From Rhodanobacter humi (lineage in GTDB: Bacteria; Pseudomonadota; Gammaproteobacteria; Xanthomonadales; Rhodanobacteraceae): a stretch of 64,000 nt of DNA. The stretch is taken from positions 3,658,001-3,722,000 of the forward strand of contig NZ_JBGBPY010000001.1 in assembly GCF_041107455.1 (NCBI RefSeq), written 5' to 3'. Below, piece after piece: positions 8,793-16,884 of the stretch; position 1 is the stretch's first letter, and the number at the start of each line of letters is the position of its first letter. A model generated the notes under the pieces. It was not told the DNA's origin and did no database searches. It saw only the letters and a list, made by a program, of their open reading frames with translations. The translations under genes and the position numbers were made by a program.

Positions 8793-9206
8793 TTACGCGA
8801 GCCTTTGCCGCAGCGCGGCCAATCGCGCAGCCAACACATCGGCGGCGTAGGGCACGGCGGCGCCGCTGCCCCAGACCGGGCCGGGCCACGCCGCGTCGCC
8901 CTCGGTGCGCGCCACCACGTGCAGGTGCAGCTGGCGCACGATGTTGCCGAGCGCGCCGAGGTTGAGCTTGTCGCAGGGCGCCAGGGCGCGCAGCGCGGCG
9001 GCGGCCTGGTTCGCCTCGCGCCACAGCTGCGCCTGTTCGGACTCGGTGAGGTCGGCGATCTCCGTCACGCCGGCGCGGCGCGGCACCAGGATCAGCCACG
9101 GGTAGCGTGCATCATCCATCAGTCGCAGCTCGCATAGCGGCAGCATGGCGACGGGGTGGGTGTCGGCCTGCAGCCGCGGGTCGAGCGCGAACGCGGCCTC
9201 GCTCAT
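8793..9206 (-). CDS. HIT domain protein
   Basis: Small nucleotide-binding hydrolase or transferase of the histidine-triad fold, 137 residues. The triad region reads RQLHLHVVAR, the variant in which the first His is Gln. The fold core NLGALGNIVRQLH and the PWLILVPRR strand are typical of HIT-like proteins in this lineage. Its ATG overlaps the stop of the dienelactone hydrolase gene (ATGA, 9203-9206), so the two are co-translated. Likely hydrolyses a nucleoside phosphoramidate or dinucleotide; the substrate is unknown. Confidence 0.85.
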   Translation of the reverse strand: MSEAAFALDPRLQADTHPVAMLPLCELRLMDDARYPWLILVPRRAGVTEIADLTESEQAQLWREANQAAAALRALAPCDKLNLGALGNIVRQLHLHVVARTEGDAAWPGPVWGSGAAVPYAADVLAARLAALRQRLA

Positions 9207-9880
9207 GCGCCGGCCAGTTGCCGGTCGAAGAATTCCAGCGTGCGCTGCCACGCCAGCATCGCGCTGGCCCCGTGGTAGTGCTTGTCGCCCGGCACGTCGC
9301 GATTGAACGCGTGGCCCGCGCCGGGGTAGCTGAACACTTCCATCTGCGGCAACAGCTCGCGATGCTGCGCCACCGCCTCGGGCGGGATCGAGGGGTCGTT
9401 CTCGCCGAAATGGAACATCACCGGCGCCTTCGGCTTCTCGCCGAGGAAGGGCACGTTGCGGGCGCCGTAGTAGCTCACCGCGGGCAAGCCCAGCCGCAGC
9501 GCGGAGAGCAGCGCGATCGTGCCGCCCCAGCAGTAGCCCACCACGCCGACCTTGCCGGACGAGGCAATCGATTCGGCGGCGCTGGCCACGTCCTCCAGCG
9601 GGCGATCCAGCCCCAGCTCGCCCACCAGCGCCTTGCCGCGCGCCATGCCCACTTCGTCGTAATCCAGTTCCAGCCAGGCTTCGAGGTGGTCGAAGAAGGC
9701 CGGCGCGATGGCGGTGTAGCCGGCGGCGGCGAAGCGGTCCGCCACGCTGCGGATGTGCGCGGTGACGCCGAAGATCTCCTGCACCACCACGATGCCACCC
9801 TTCGGCTTGCCCTCGGGCTGGGCGAGGTAGCCGCCGATGCACTGGGTGCGCGAGGTGGGGATGTTGATGTGCTGGCCCAT
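9203..9880 (-). CDS. Dienelactone hydrolase family protein
   Basis: Alpha/beta-hydrolase of 225 residues. The triad is visible: Cys in GYCWGG, Asp in GENDPS, His in GAGHAF, matching dienelactone hydrolase, which opens lactone rings in chlorocatechol breakdown. No other catechol-pathway genes are nearby, so here it is more likely a general esterase. Start ATG 9880 gives MGQHINIPTSR and is followed by the usual GYLAQPEG. Divergent from rimO, 268 bases apart. Confidence 0.88.
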   Translation of the reverse strand: MGQHINIPTSRTQCIGGYLAQPEGKPKGGIVVVQEIFGVTAHIRSVADRFAAAGYTAIAPAFFDHLEAWLELDYDEVGMARGKALVGELGLDRPLEDVASAAESIASSGKVGVVGYCWGGTIALLSALRLGLPAVSYYGARNVPFLGEKPKAPVMFHFGENDPSIPPEAVAQHRELLPQMEVFSYPGAGHAFNRDVPGDKHYHGASAMLAWQRTLEFFDRQLAGA

Positions 9881-9991
9881 GGCGGGCGTCTCCTTGGCGA
9901 GAATGCGGGGGATTCTAGCGGGCCGGGGTGCAAGGGGGCGGTGAAAGCGCATGCGGCGCCGACACGGTTGCAGAAGGGTTTCCAGCGAACT

Positions 9992-10080
9992 CCTCTCCAG
10001 CCAGGAGAGGGTGCGGGCGGAGCGAATGCAGTGGCATTGCCGAACCCTCACCCCAGCCCCTCTCCCGACGGGAGAGGGGC
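9992..10080. repeat. Paired CCTCTCC palindromes (repeat family also at 52756)
   Basis: First hairpin CCTCTCC/GGAGAGG at 9992-10010; second GCCCCTCTCCC at 10056-10066 pairing with GGGAGAGGGGC at 10070-10080. These CCCTCTCCC...GGGAGAGGG elements recur at 52756-52778 and in degenerate form near 59771-59911. They lie just upstream of the rimO promoter. Confidence 0.7.
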
Positions 10081-10108
10081 TTCGGCCACGTCACACAGAC
10101 GATCCCCG

Positions 10109-10114
10109 TATAAT
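10109..10114 (+). promoter_or_regulatory. -10 element for rimO
   Basis: A consensus TATAAT at 10109-10114 lies 35 bases before the rimO start. No good -35 is visible at the normal distance, so the assignment rests on the -10 alone. Confidence 0.4.
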
Positions 10115-10148
10115 TCATTGTTTTCCCACGCCCAACGGTTGCCGCCGC

Positions 10149-11516
10149 ATGTCGCAGGCCACGCAGAAGATCGGTTTCGTCAGCCTCGGCTGCCCCAAGG
10201 CGCTGGTGGATTCCGAGCGCATCCTCACCCAGCTCAAGGTCGAGGGCTACGAGATCGTGCCCAGCTACGGCGAGGCCGACGCGGTGGTGGTGAACACCTG
10301 CGGCTTCATCGACGCGGCGGTGCAGGAGTCGCTGGACTCCATCGGCACCGCGCTCAACGAGAACGGCAAGGTGATCGTCACCGGCTGCCTCGGCAAGCGC
10401 GCGGAGCTGATCCGCGAGGCCTACCCCGACGTGCTTTCGATCAGCGGCCCGCAGGACTACGCCAGCGTGATGCACGCGGTGCACGAGGCGCTGCCGCCCA
10501 AGCGCAACAAGTTTCTCGACATCGGGCCGCTCGGGCGTCTTGACGCCCGAGGTGACGACTCGGTGGGAGTGAAGCTCACCCCGAAGCACTACGCGTACCT
10601 GAAGATTTCCGAAGGCTGCAACCACCGCTGCAGCTTCTGCATCATCCCGTCGATGCGCGGCAACCTGGTTTCGCGCCCGGTGGATGAGGTGCTGCTGGAA
10701 GCCGAGAAGCTGGTCAAGGGCGGCGTGAAGGAACTGCTGGTGATCTCGCAGGACACCAGTGCCTACGGCGTGGATCTCAAATATGCCGAGCGCAGCTGGC
10801 GCGGCAAGGCCTGGCGCACGCGCATGACCGAGCTGTGCGAAGGCCTGTCCGAGCTCGGCGCGTGGACGCGCCTGCACTACGTCTACCCGTACCCGCACGT
10901 GGACGAGGTGATGCCGCTGATGGCCGCGGGCAGGCTGCTGCCGTACTTGGACATCCCGTTCCAGCACGCCAGCCCGCGCATCCTGAAATTGATGAAGCGT
11001 CCCGGCAACATCGACAAGACGCTGGAACGCATCCAGAACTGGCGCAAGATGGTGCCCGATCTCACCATCCGCAGCACCTTCATCGTGGGCTTCCCCGGCG
11101 AGACGGATGCGGAGTTCGAGGAACTGCTGGACTTCCTGCGCGAAGCCGAACTCGACCGCGTGGGCGCCTTCGCCTACTCGCCGGTGGACGGTGCCAAGGC
11201 CAACGAGCTGCCCGGCGCCGTCTCCGAGGAACTCAAGGAAGACCGCCTCGAACAGTTCATGGCCGTGCAGGCGGAAATCTCCGCCGCCAAGCTGCAACGC
11301 AAGATCGGGCGCACCATCAAGGTGCTGGTGGACGAAGCGAACGCCGACGGCGCCGTGGCGCGTTCCGCCGCCGACGCGCCGGAGATCGACGGCAGCGTGC
11401 TGATCGCCGACGGGCAGGGCCTCAAGCCGGGCCAGTTCGTCGACGTGGTGGTGGAAGGCGCCAGCGAGCACGACCTGCACGCCCGCCTCGCGTATCCGGA
11501 GCTCAAGCTCATTTGA
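10149..11516 (+). CDS. rimO: Ribosomal protein S12 methylthiotransferase RimO
   Basis: Radical-SAM enzyme that adds a methylthio group to the beta-carbon of the conserved Asp of ribosomal protein S12. 455 residues. The N-terminal UPF0004 domain carries its three cluster Cys in SLGCPKA, VNTCGF and VTGCLG; the radical-SAM cluster motif is CNHRCSFC; a TRAM domain ends the protein. Start ATG 10149 gives [17 protein letters not shown]. Between the two cluster domains, residues around [11 protein letters not shown] are encoded by a perfect 10-bp inverted repeat (10530-10551), an apparent in-frame insertion compared with the shorter linker I expect in RimO. Confidence 0.95.
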   Translation: MSQATQKIGFVSLGCPKALVDSERILTQLKVEGYEIVPSYGEADAVVVNTCGFIDAAVQESLDSIGTALNENGKVIVTGCLGKRAELIREAYPDVLSISGPQDYASVMHAVHEALPPKRNKFLDIGPLGRLDARGDDSVGVKLTPKHYAYLKISEGCNHRCSFCIIPSMRGNLVSRPVDEVLLEAEKLVKGGVKELLVISQDTSAYGVDLKYAERSWRGKAWRTRMTELCEGLSELGAWTRLHYVYPYPHVDEVMPLMAAGRLLPYLDIPFQHASPRILKLMKRPGNIDKTLERIQNWRKMVPDLTIRSTFIVGFPGETDAEFEELLDFLREAELDRVGAFAYSPVDGAKANELPGAVSEELKEDRLEQFMAVQAEISAAKLQRKIGRTIKVLVDEANADGAVARSAADAPEIDGSVLIADGQGLKPGQFVDVVVEGASEHDLHARLAYPELKLI

Positions 11517-11581
11517 CAGTGCGATCAGGGATAGTCTTTTCTGACGATCTGATTACCGACAAAACTCAGCCAGCCCCTCAC

Positions 11582-11625
11582 CGTTCATCCTGAGCGTAGG
11601 CCCGCAGGGCCGAAGTCGAAGGGCA
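11582..11625. repeat. Intergenic repeat of the TCCTGAGCGTAG...GAAGTCGAAGG type
   Basis: The stretch between rimO and the DUF3025 gene holds TTCATCCTGAGCGTAG, a GGCCCGCAGGGCC palindrome and CCGAAGTCGAAGG. This is a widespread proteobacterial intergenic repeat format; only one copy is in the window. Confidence 0.5.
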
Positions 11626-11691
11626 GTTGATCGCGAGTCTCGCCATGAACGTCACGGCCATCGGCGGATGGTTGCGCACAGGGAGGAGCGC

Positions 11692-12525
11692 ATGAAGAAA
11701 ACCCGCTACTTGGCGCCGCCCCGCGCCGCGGTCGACCCGCAGGTATTCCAGCGGATGCCGTTCGCCGCGTGGCGCGAGTATGCCGACCTGATCGAGGGCC
11801 ACGACTGGCCATCCATCGAAATCCTCAACGCGCGTCGGCCTGCTGGCATGCGCGAGCGCTTCGTGGCACAAACCCGCGAGTTGCTCGCCGACGGCCTGCA
11901 CTACGAACAGCGCATCGCCGAACGCGGCGACATCGCCACCCGCGAAAACAGCTGGCACGACCTGTTCAACGCCCTGGCCTGGCTGCGTCATCCCGCCTTG
12001 AAGCGTGCGCTCAACGCGCGGCAAGTGGCCGAGATCGCGCACATGGGACCGAAGCAACGCTCCCGCGCCCAATACGCGCTCACCCACTTCGACGAAGCCG
12101 GCGTGGTGGTCGCGCTGCGCGATCCTGCGCTGCTCGTGCTGTGGGATGCCCACGACTGGCATGGCCTGTTCTGGCGCGAGCGCGCGGCGTGGCTGGATGG
12201 CCGTATCCGGGTGGAGTTGTTCGGCCATGCGCTGCTGGAACATGCGCTGACGCCGGCGCAATTGCTGGTGGGAAAGGCGTTGGTAGTGGCTGGCTCCGAC
12301 GCATCGCCAGTGGCAGCCATCGACGTCTGTGTGCGAGCGATCAGCGCAGGTGAGGTGTTGTGCGATCCGCTGGAGTTGCGGCCCTTGCCCCTGGCCGGCT
12401 TGCCCGGCTGGCATCCGGGCAACGAAAGGGAGGCGTTTTGTCGTGAGGCGGCGTGTTTCCGGCCGGTGCGCGCAGGGCGCATCTACACGGCCGCCTTGAC
12501 GCTGGCGAACCGGGCCGGCGGGTGA
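11692..12525 (+). CDS. DUF3025 domain protein
   Basis: Cytosolic protein of 277 residues in the DUF3025 family, whose function is unknown. GGGAGGAG at 11681-11688 sits in front of ATG 11692, which is preferred to the in-frame ATG at 11668. Family features are the NSWHDLFNALAWLRHPALK segment (about residue 85) and the later FGHALLEHAL and LPGWHPGNE motifs. No membrane segment or signal peptide. It stands alone. Confidence 0.8.
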   Translation: MKKTRYLAPPRAAVDPQVFQRMPFAAWREYADLIEGHDWPSIEILNARRPAGMRERFVAQTRELLADGLHYEQRIAERGDIATRENSWHDLFNALAWLRHPALKRALNARQVAEIAHMGPKQRSRAQYALTHFDEAGVVVALRDPALLVLWDAHDWHGLFWRERAAWLDGRIRVELFGHALLEHALTPAQLLVGKALVVAGSDASPVAAIDVCVRAISAGEVLCDPLELRPLPLAGLPGWHPGNEREAFCREAACFRPVRAGRIYTAALTLANRAGG

Positions 12526-12604
12526 GAGCATCGCCCGGCGCGCCGACCGGTGCGTTGCGTGCCATCAGGCGTCAGCCTGCAGATACGGTTCTCGGGGGAA
12601 GTCC

Positions 12605-13039
12605 ATGAAGATACGCGCCTTCGTCCGCAACAGCCCTCTCGGTCACGCCGTGGCGGTCGCTACAGACGACTCTTCCAGGGATCTCCCGATTCCACCAAGA
12701 TCCGGCGGCCGCGGTTCGAGCGTCAACGGCGGCGAATTGCTGCTGGCAGCCCTGGCCACCTGCTACTGCAATGACCTGTTTCGCGAGGCCGGGCATCTCG
12801 GGATTGTCCTGGATGAAGTCGAGGTCGCGGTCAGCGCGGATTTTCCCGGGATCGGCCTGAGCGCCGAAAACATCCACTACTCGGCCCGGATCAAATCTGA
12901 CGCGTCGCAGGACCGGATCGAGGAACTGCTTGCCATGACCGACAAGGTCGCCGAGGTCCACAACACGATCCGTGCCGGCACCTCCGTCACCCTGCAGGAG
13001 TGGAGGACACGGCCAGCGCCACTCGACTCACCTGCCTGA
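12605..13039 (+). CDS. OsmC/Ohr family protein
   Basis: 144-residue OsmC-like protein. The helix with the first redox Cys is present (ELLLAALATCYCNDLF), and the overall strand-helix order fits. The second catalytic Cys of peroxidatic OsmC/Ohr (normally in a CP motif about 60 residues later) is missing; that region reads AEVHNTIRAG. It therefore probably belongs to the non-peroxidatic OsmC branch and its role is uncertain. Confidence 0.75.
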   Translation: MKIRAFVRNSPLGHAVAVATDDSSRDLPIPPRSGGRGSSVNGGELLLAALATCYCNDLFREAGHLGIVLDEVEVAVSADFPGIGLSAENIHYSARIKSDASQDRIEELLAMTDKVAEVHNTIRAGTSVTLQEWRTRPAPLDSPA

Positions 13040-13129
13040 GTCGGCATGGGCTTGACTCCCACCTTCCCTTGGGGAGTGCGGGGGCCGAGCGTACGATGTC
13101 CTGCGGTTCCGCACTGCAGGCTCGCCGAC

Positions 13130-14212
13130 ATGCCACAGACCCCATCCCCCGTTTCGAAGAAAAGCCGCATCCAGGGCGCCCTGCTGGGTGCCTTCATCGG
13201 CGACGCGCTGGCCCTGGGCCCGCACTGGTACTACGACCTCGATGCGCTGCGGCGCGATTACGGCGACTGGATCAGCGACTACACGGCGCCGAAGCCGGGG
13301 CGCTATCACGAAGGCCTGTCGGCGGGCGCCTCGTCGCAGGCGGGCTTCATCCTTGCGCTGACGACGCGCTCGCTGGTGGAGCGCGGCGGCTATGACGAGG
13401 CGGACTTTTGTGCGCGGATGGACCGCGAACTGTTCCCGCTGCTGGACGGCACGCCTATGGCGGGGCCGGGTGGCTACACCAGCCAGTCGATCCGCGAGGC
13501 GTGGCGCAAGCGCCATGCCGGCCTGCCGTGGGGGCAGGTGGCGGGACTGGCGGACAACACCGAGGCGGCGGAGCGGGTGCTGGCGATCGCGCTGCGCTAC
13601 GCGGGTGAGCCGGCGCGATTGGCGAAACATGTGAGCAGCAACGTGGCGCTCACCCAGCGCGATCCCACGGTGGGCGCGATGACGCTGGCGTTCGCCGCGG
13701 TGCTGGGGCAGCTGGTGAACGGGGTGGCGCTGGACGGGGACTTGTCCGGCCGGCTGATGGGCATGGTGAAGTCCGGCGAGCTGCCGTTCCACACCGTGAC
13801 CAGCGGCGAGCTGGACGTGCCGCAAGGCGCGGAGGCGCCCTTGCAGGCAGGGCAGTTCGCCTCGCCCGACGCCTTGCTCACGGTGTCGTCCATCGCGCGG
13901 GCGGCGCACGATCCCGGCGTCGCCATCGAGCCAGCGTCGAAGGTGGGCCTGGTCTACGGCCTGCCGTGCGCGGTGTACCACCAGTTTCCCGCGGCCTACT
14001 ACCTCGCGGCGCGCTTCCAGGGCGACGTGGAGCTAGGCGTGCTCAACGCGGTGAACGCGGGCGGGCAGAACCAGGCGCGCGCCATGCTCACCGGTGCGCT
14101 GTGCGGCGCCATCGGCGGGTTGGAGGCGATACCCGCGCGTTTCATCACGGGACTGCAGAACGAAAAGGAATATCTGGCGCTGGCGGAAGCGCTGGCGCGG
14201 CAGGCGGGTTGA
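13130..14212 (+). CDS. ADP-ribosylglycohydrolase-fold protein with degenerate metal site
   Basis: 360 residues of the ADP-ribosylglycohydrolase / J1-crystallin fold. The fold is clear: GALLGAFIGDALALG at the N-terminus and NAGGQNQARAMLTGALCGA near the C-terminus. Active enzymes have (T/S)DDT after the first helix and GGDTD in the late motif, which bind two Mg2+. Here the matching positions read GASSQ and GGQNQ, so the acidic ligands are absent. It may be a binding protein or have a different chemistry. ATG 13130 is the natural start; earlier in-frame codons lack family sequence. Confidence 0.7.
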   Translation: MPQTPSPVSKKSRIQGALLGAFIGDALALGPHWYYDLDALRRDYGDWISDYTAPKPGRYHEGLSAGASSQAGFILALTTRSLVERGGYDEADFCARMDRELFPLLDGTPMAGPGGYTSQSIREAWRKRHAGLPWGQVAGLADNTEAAERVLAIALRYAGEPARLAKHVSSNVALTQRDPTVGAMTLAFAAVLGQLVNGVALDGDLSGRLMGMVKSGELPFHTVTSGELDVPQGAEAPLQAGQFASPDALLTVSSIARAAHDPGVAIEPASKVGLVYGLPCAVYHQFPAAYYLAARFQGDVELGVLNAVNAGGQNQARAMLTGALCGAIGGLEAIPARFITGLQNEKEYLALAEALARQAG

Positions 14213-14280
14213 GGGCTTGCGGCGTGGATAGGCGTCACTCGAGTGAGCGTCGGATCATCGTATCGTGCGGCACGCCGTAG

Positions 14281-14338
14281 GTCGGGATTCATCCCGACGA
14301 TGCATGCCCGGAGCGCGCGGGTCGGGATGAATCCCGAC
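14281..14338. repeat. Inverted pair of GTCGGGAT palindromes
   Basis: GTCGGGATTCATCCCGAC at 14281-14298 and its exact reverse complement GTCGGGATGAATCCCGAC at 14321-14338, 22 bases apart. Each copy is itself a palindrome. A REP-like element between the convergent ADP-ribosylglycohydrolase-like gene and greB. Just upstream is a 12-bp palindrome, TCACTCGAGTGA. Confidence 0.75.
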
Positions 14339-14393
14339 TCACACCCGACCCGCGGATCGACTTTCCGCTGCGTGGATGCATCGCTTGCGCGGC

Positions 14394-14897
14394 TCACGCC
14401 TGGTAGCGCACTTCCACGATCAGGAACCTCGTGCGCCCGCCCGGCAGCTCCGCCTCGAACTCGTCGTCGAGGCGCTTCTTCAGCATCGCGCGAGCCATGG
14501 GCGAGTCGATGCTGATCCAGCCCAGCTTCGCGTCGGTCTCGTCAGGGCCGACGATGCGGTAGCGGACTTCCTCGCCGTTGGTGAGGTCCTCCAGCACGAT
14601 GATGGCGCCGAAGAACACCGCCTCGCGATCCGAGGGCGTGCCTTCGGCCACCTTGAGCGCGGGGATGCGCTTGCTCAGGTAACGTACGCGGCGGTCGATC
14701 TCGCCGAGCTGCTTCTTGCGGTAGGTGTATTCAGCGTTTTCTGAACGGTCGCCCTCGGCGGCCGCGGCGGCGAGTGCCTTCACCACTTCGGGGCGCAGCG
14801 TGTGCCACAGGTGGTCCAGCTCGGCCTTGAGCTTCTCGAAGCCGGCGCGGGTGATGATCGCGGTGGAGCGGGGAGCGGGCGGGCGCCAGCGGCTCAT
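14394..14897 (-). CDS. greB: Transcription elongation factor GreB
   Basis: Rescues backtracked RNA polymerase by stimulating its RNA-cleavage activity through the secondary channel. 167 residues with an N-terminal coiled coil carrying the acidic tip [10 protein letters not shown] and a C-terminal FKBP-like domain ending [10 protein letters not shown]. Length and the [24 protein letters not shown]-type C-terminal region (here described from about residue 128 on) favour GreB over GreA. ATGA overlap with the DUF998 gene upstream, so it is the last gene of a minus-strand chain. Confidence 0.93.
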   Translation of the reverse strand: MSRWRPPAPRSTAIITRAGFEKLKAELDHLWHTLRPEVVKALAAAAAEGDRSENAEYTYRKKQLGEIDRRVRYLSKRIPALKVAEGTPSDREAVFFGAIIVLEDLTNGEEVRYRIVGPDETDAKLGWISIDSPMARAMLKKRLDDEFEAELPGGRTRFLIVEVRYQA

Positions 14898-15523
14898 GGG
14901 CTGGCCTCGTCGCGGCCGGGGCCGCGCAGCAGCCGCCACGCGGCGGCGAGCAGCCAGGCCAGGATCAGCAGGATTAACACCTTCTGGCTGAGTCCGCGCG
15001 GCAGCGCGCGCCAGAACGCCTGCACCCACAGCAACACGAAGCACAGCGCGGCCCAGGCGAAGGCCGACCGGAACCAGCGTCGCCAACGCGCATCGCCGCG
15101 AAGCCGCCAAGCTTGCAGCAGCATCGCGGTGGTGGTGCACAGGAAGGCGGCCTGGGCCGCCACGCCATGCACGTAGCCGTGCAAGGTGGGCGGCCGGCTC
15201 CAGGTGTCGGTGTGGGCGAGCGCGGTGACGGCCAGCGCGATGCCGCCCGCCACGAACAGCAGCAGCGGTGCCGCACTGCGCGCCGCGGGCGACAGCGTGC
15301 GATACGCGCTTGCGCCGAGCAGCGCCAGGGCGAGCGCCATCGCGTCGTAGCCGGCGCGCACCATCCCGCCCCACGGGCCGATCAGGTAGTAGCTGTTCGG
15401 CACCCGCGTCCAGTCGAGCTCGGGTCGCAGGCACTGTGCCGCGAGGCCGGTGGCGAGGAAGGCGAGCATGCCGGCGAGGGCGATGGCCGCCGCGAGCCTG
15501 GAAAAGAGCCGCCTCCCCTGCAT
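14894..15523 (-). CDS. DUF998-like integral membrane protein
   Basis: 209-residue membrane protein with about six hydrophobic segments, resembling DUF998: [20 protein letters not shown], a [14 protein letters not shown] segment with conserved His, and a charged C-terminus. ATG 15523 is a reasonable start. A GTG at 15625, overlapping the upstream stop as GTGA, is in frame and would add 34 residues encoded by the palindromic repeat at 15529-15592. Either translation starts after the repeat or the repeat has become coding. Function unknown; its stop overlaps the greB start. Confidence 0.7.
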   Translation of the reverse strand: MQGRRLFSRLAAAIALAGMLAFLATGLAAQCLRPELDWTRVPNSYYLIGPWGGMVRAGYDAMALALALLGASAYRTLSPAARSAAPLLLFVAGGIALAVTALAHTDTWSRPPTLHGYVHGVAAQAAFLCTTTAMLLQAWRLRGDARWRRWFRSAFAWAALCFVLLWVQAFWRALPRGLSQKVLILLILAWLLAAAWRLLRGPGRDEASP

Positions 15524-15528
15524 GGACG

Positions 15529-15592
15529 TCATGCCCGCGCAAGCGGGCATCCATCGGGAAAGCAACCTGGATTCCCGCTTGCGCGGGAATGA
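15529..15592. repeat. dRS3-like palindrome pair
   Basis: ATGCCCGCGCAAGCGGGCAT at 15531-15550 and ATTCCCGCTTGCGCGGGAAT at 15571-15590, two hairpins in mirror order. The second fits the ATTCCC-N8-GGGAAT format of neisserial dRS3 repeats. Translated in the minus direction it gives the familiar FPRKRES and PACAGMT peptides of this repeat class. Confidence 0.75.
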
Positions 15593-15621
15593 CGACAGAA
15601 CAAGAGAACCTCTTGGTTCGC

Positions 15622-16869
15622 TCACATGCCACCCGCCAGTTGGTGCTGCAGGGCGGCGATGTCGTCGCGTTGCGGGTGGTCGGGCCAGGCGGCGGCGAGT
15701 TTCTGCAGCAGGACGATCGCTTCGGCACGTCGCTCGGGCTGCGTGGCCAGCAGGCGTGCGACCAGCAGGCCGTAGTGCGGCGCTTGCGCTTCGCGCGGCC
15801 AGTGCGCGAGGTAACCGCGGCCGAGGTGGATGGCGAGGCGTTCCATGCCCAGGCGCGCGGCGAGGTCGGCGAGTTCGCCGCAGATGCGCGGATCGTCGGG
15901 CACGAAGGCGGGGTCGATGGTGCAGCATTCCTGCAGCACGCCCAGTGCGCGGCGCGCTTCGTTCTGCGCGATCAGCGCGGCGATCCAGATCTGGCCATGC
16001 ACCAGCAGGTCGTCGCGCAGACCCTGGCGGCGCAGCAGTTCGCGGTAGAGCTGGTGCACCGGCGCCGGCGCGTTGTGCTGGCGCAGGCGTTCGGCGAGGC
16101 GATGCAGCGCGGCGACGGGGGCGTCCGCGGCCTGCGCGCGCGCCTCGTCGACGAGGCGGCTGTCCTCGTCCTGGCCCAAGGCCTTTGCCAGTTGCGGCGC
16201 CTCGGGCACCAGGCCGAGGCGCTCGTGATGCAGGTGGATCAGCGCGCCCATCAGGTGGAAGGCCAGCACGATCAGGTACGTGCAGGCGAAGGCGAACAGC
16301 GGCAGCGCGAGGAAGCGCGGCAGCAGGTGCGAGCCGAGCGAGGCCAGCACGATCAACAGGCCGAGCAGCAGATTGATCGCCACGGGCACCAGGTAGACCG
16401 GGCCGAACGTGTTGACCACGCGTATCCAGTTCAGCGGGTTGAGCGCCAGCGCCAGGTTGCCGTCGAAGGCCAGCGACATGTCCACCGCCGGCAGCGCCAG
16501 CGCGGCCACCACCAGCACCGGCCACAACGCGCGCGGAAAGAACACCACCGCCAGCACGCACAGCGCCACCAGCAGCAGGTGGATCGCGGTGAGCCCCCAG
16601 CCGCTGGCGCCGTTGCCCTCGCTGCCCACGTCCGGCGGGTCGGCGTAGCCGTGGGCGGTGTGCAGCAGGCAGTCGGCGGCATAGCGCCAGGTGGCAGCCC
16701 ACACCAGCAGGCTGGCCAGCGTGCCGACGGCGGGCAGGAAGCCCGCGTAGTGCGCCAGCGTCAGCGCGGTGCAGGTGGCCAGCCCGGCACCGCGCAGCGG
16801 ATAGCCGAAGCCGGCGACGAGGCGTTCGCCGAACGGCGTGTCGGCGGCGACGGTTTCGATGCGCGGCAT
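15622..16869 (-). CDS. Membrane protein with C-terminal TPR-like helical domain
   Basis: About 415 residues, not recognised beyond architecture. The N-terminal half has five or six transmembrane segments and resembles DUF4013-type proteins; the C-terminal half (from about residue 215) is soluble and helical, rich in Ala, Leu and Arg with repeated 34-residue spacing like a TPR solenoid. ATG 16869 is chosen; GTG 16884 directly abuts the stop of the ATPase gene upstream and would add five residues. The layout suggests a membrane scaffold that binds a partner on one face. Confidence 0.6.
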   Translation of the reverse strand: MPRIETVAADTPFGERLVAGFGYPLRGAGLATCTALTLAHYAGFLPAVGTLASLLVWAATWRYAADCLLHTAHGYADPPDVGSEGNGASGWGLTAIHLLLVALCVLAVVFFPRALWPVLVVAALALPAVDMSLAFDGNLALALNPLNWIRVVNTFGPVYLVPVAINLLLGLLIVLASLGSHLLPRFLALPLFAFACTYLIVLAFHLMGALIHLHHERLGLVPEAPQLAKALGQDEDSRLVDEARAQAADAPVAALHRLAERLRQHNAPAPVHQLYRELLRRQGLRDDLLVHGQIWIAALIAQNEARRALGVLQECCTIDPAFVPDDPRICGELADLAARLGMERLAIHLGRGYLAHWPREAQAPHYGLLVARLLATQPERRAEAIVLLQKLAAAWPDHPQRDDIAALQHQLAGGM

Positions 16870-16884
16870 GGAGCTGACTCTCAC

